A stretch of 6,049 bases of DNA from Alphaproteobacteria bacterium (GTDB taxonomy: Bacteria; Pseudomonadota; Alphaproteobacteria; Micavibrionales; Micavibrionaceae): assembly GCA_016763095.1 (NCBI GenBank), contig JAESUK010000035.1:1-6049 (forward strand), in the 5' to 3' direction. The translations under genes and the position numbers were made by a program. How positions within the stretch are numbered: position 1 is the first letter of the stretch; each line of letters opens with the position of its first letter. Below are positions 5,296 through 6,049 of the stretch, one piece after another. The notes beneath the pieces were generated by a model. It was not told the DNA's origin, did not search any database, and saw only the letters and a program-made list of their open reading frames with translations.

Positions 5296-6049
5296 TCAAG
5301 TAAATGCTCTTAGCCCATCCAAATTTAATCCTGGAGCCCTGTGAATCAAAGATGCAGGATAGGCTTTGTCGTTTATCAGTCGATGTACAGAAAAATCGGG
5401 TTCAAGACTTTGAAGCAAAGATATAGCTTTTTCAGCGTCTCTTCTGAGGCCTATGTTTGAGTACATTGCAATGAGATATCGAAGCGGAGGCCTAAAACTG
5501 GGGTTTTGGGCATGGCACTCTTCAGCAAATGCCAGTGCCAACTTCAGTTTTCCACCTACCAAGGCCGACCCGAATAATTGATTATCCCACCAAAACTTGT
5601 TTGGCAGAGTTGTAACGAGGCGGCTGGCCTGTATTGCATGTCTCAAAGAAGCTTCGGTATCGCCAATGTACACCGAAGAAGAGCTGAGGGCCCACCACGC
5701 CATGGGGTTGCTAGGGTTAAGTTGCACAGCACGTTTGGCCAATCCGTAGCTGCCCTCGTGATTGCGGAACAATTGACCTTGCGTATTCGCCACGGTTGCA
5801 AGCACCATGGAGTTGTTCGGTTCCAGCTCTAGGGCTTGTGCGCACAAGCCCTCGGCTTGCTCCTCAAGCGCTTCTAAATCTGAAGAATAGCGCTCAGCCT
5901 TCGTGATCGTCAGGCATTGAGCGCGCCAAGCAAGGTAAAGTCCTCTTGGACTGGTGGCAAATGCGGCGGCAAACAATTTGTCAGCCTCTGCTGCAGCGCT
6001 CGGCCGCATTTTGAAGAGAGAGCGAATGGCCAAACGACAATCTCGGTCA
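5296..6049 (-). CDS. TPR-repeat protein, C-terminal part (5' end outside window)
   Basis: The frame is open to the right edge and ends at TGA 5298-5296, giving at least 251 codons; no convincing start lies inside the window. It is an all-helical repeat protein. TPR-like units are visible as AEGLCAQALELEPNNSMVLATVANT, GLAKRAVQLNPSNPMAWWALSSSSVYIGD and ALAFAEECHAQNPSFRPPLRYLIAMYSNIG (quoted here in part: ALELEPNNS, AVQLNPSNPMAWWALS, ECHAQNPSFRPPLRYL), with the small-x-x-Ala and Pro spacing typical of the fold. The segment LFKMRPSAAAEADKLFAAAF resembles the C-terminal halves of alphaproteobacterial regulators in which an N-terminal winged-helix domain precedes TPRs; that domain would lie beyond the edge, so this is inference. 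It points toward the abiE remnant and has no evident link with the sulfur-modification genes. Confidence 0.8.
   Translation of the reverse strand, partial: DRDCRLAIRSLFKMRPSAAAEADKLFAAAFATSPRGLYLAWRAQCLTITKAERYSSDLEALEEQAEGLCAQALELEPNNSMVLATVANTQGQLFRNHEGSYGLAKRAVQLNPSNPMAWWALSSSSVYIGDTEASLRHAIQASRLVTTLPNKFWWDNQLFGSALVGGKLKLALAFAEECHAQNPSFRPPLRYLIAMYSNIGLRRDAEKAISLLQSLEPDFSVHRLINDKAYPASLIHRAPGLNLDGLRAFT

Noticed and set aside
5578..5832. Plus-strand frame opposite the TPR gene
   Set aside because: Shadow of the minus-strand coding sequence, with no ribosome site or recognisable product.

Overview
The window looks like a defence or accessory island of a mid-GC alphaproteobacterium. A marine Rhodobacteraceae (Roseobacter-type) host is my best guess, from the style of the TPR protein at the right edge and of the AbiE pair; this is inference, since no ribosomal or core marker is present.

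Left part (1-2221): two divergent units share a 78-bp intergenic region. Leftward runs a DUF4007 protein (SspB-like). Its stop overlaps, as ATGA, the start of a further gene that leaves the window after 22 codons and is probably the next member of the operon. Rightward runs a complete IscS/NifS-type cysteine desulfurase (SspA/DndA-like) with all catalytic residues. A cysteine desulfurase divergent from a DUF4007-led operon is the layout I know from Ssp-type DNA phosphorothioation systems, in which sulfur is put into the DNA backbone and used to tell self from phage DNA. The shared promoter region holds three copies of the 7-mer TCCAGTA, probably operator sites.

Middle (2222-3611): co-directional with the desulfurase is an unusual protein with three predicted membrane helices followed by a complete class I SAM-methyltransferase domain. 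Just at the domain boundary there is a Shine-Dalgarno-like GGGGAG and an in-frame TTG. The gene is therefore either a recent fusion of two adjacent genes or makes two products from one frame. A perfect inverted repeat follows its stop.

Right-middle (3612-4990): a dead abiE (type IV toxin-antitoxin) pair. The AbiEi/DUF6088 antitoxin has two nonsense codons and one single-base deletion. The AbiEii nucleotidyltransferase toxin keeps its active-site motifs but has lost an internal segment and its frame before the C-terminus. A 14-bp palindrome in the abiE promoter region survives.

Right edge (4991-6049): a short relic of an IS3-family transposase on the minus strand, then the C-terminal part of a TPR-repeat protein on the minus strand whose start lies outside the window. 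The decayed toxin-antitoxin pair and IS relic look like the worn border between the sulfur-modification locus and ordinary chromosome.
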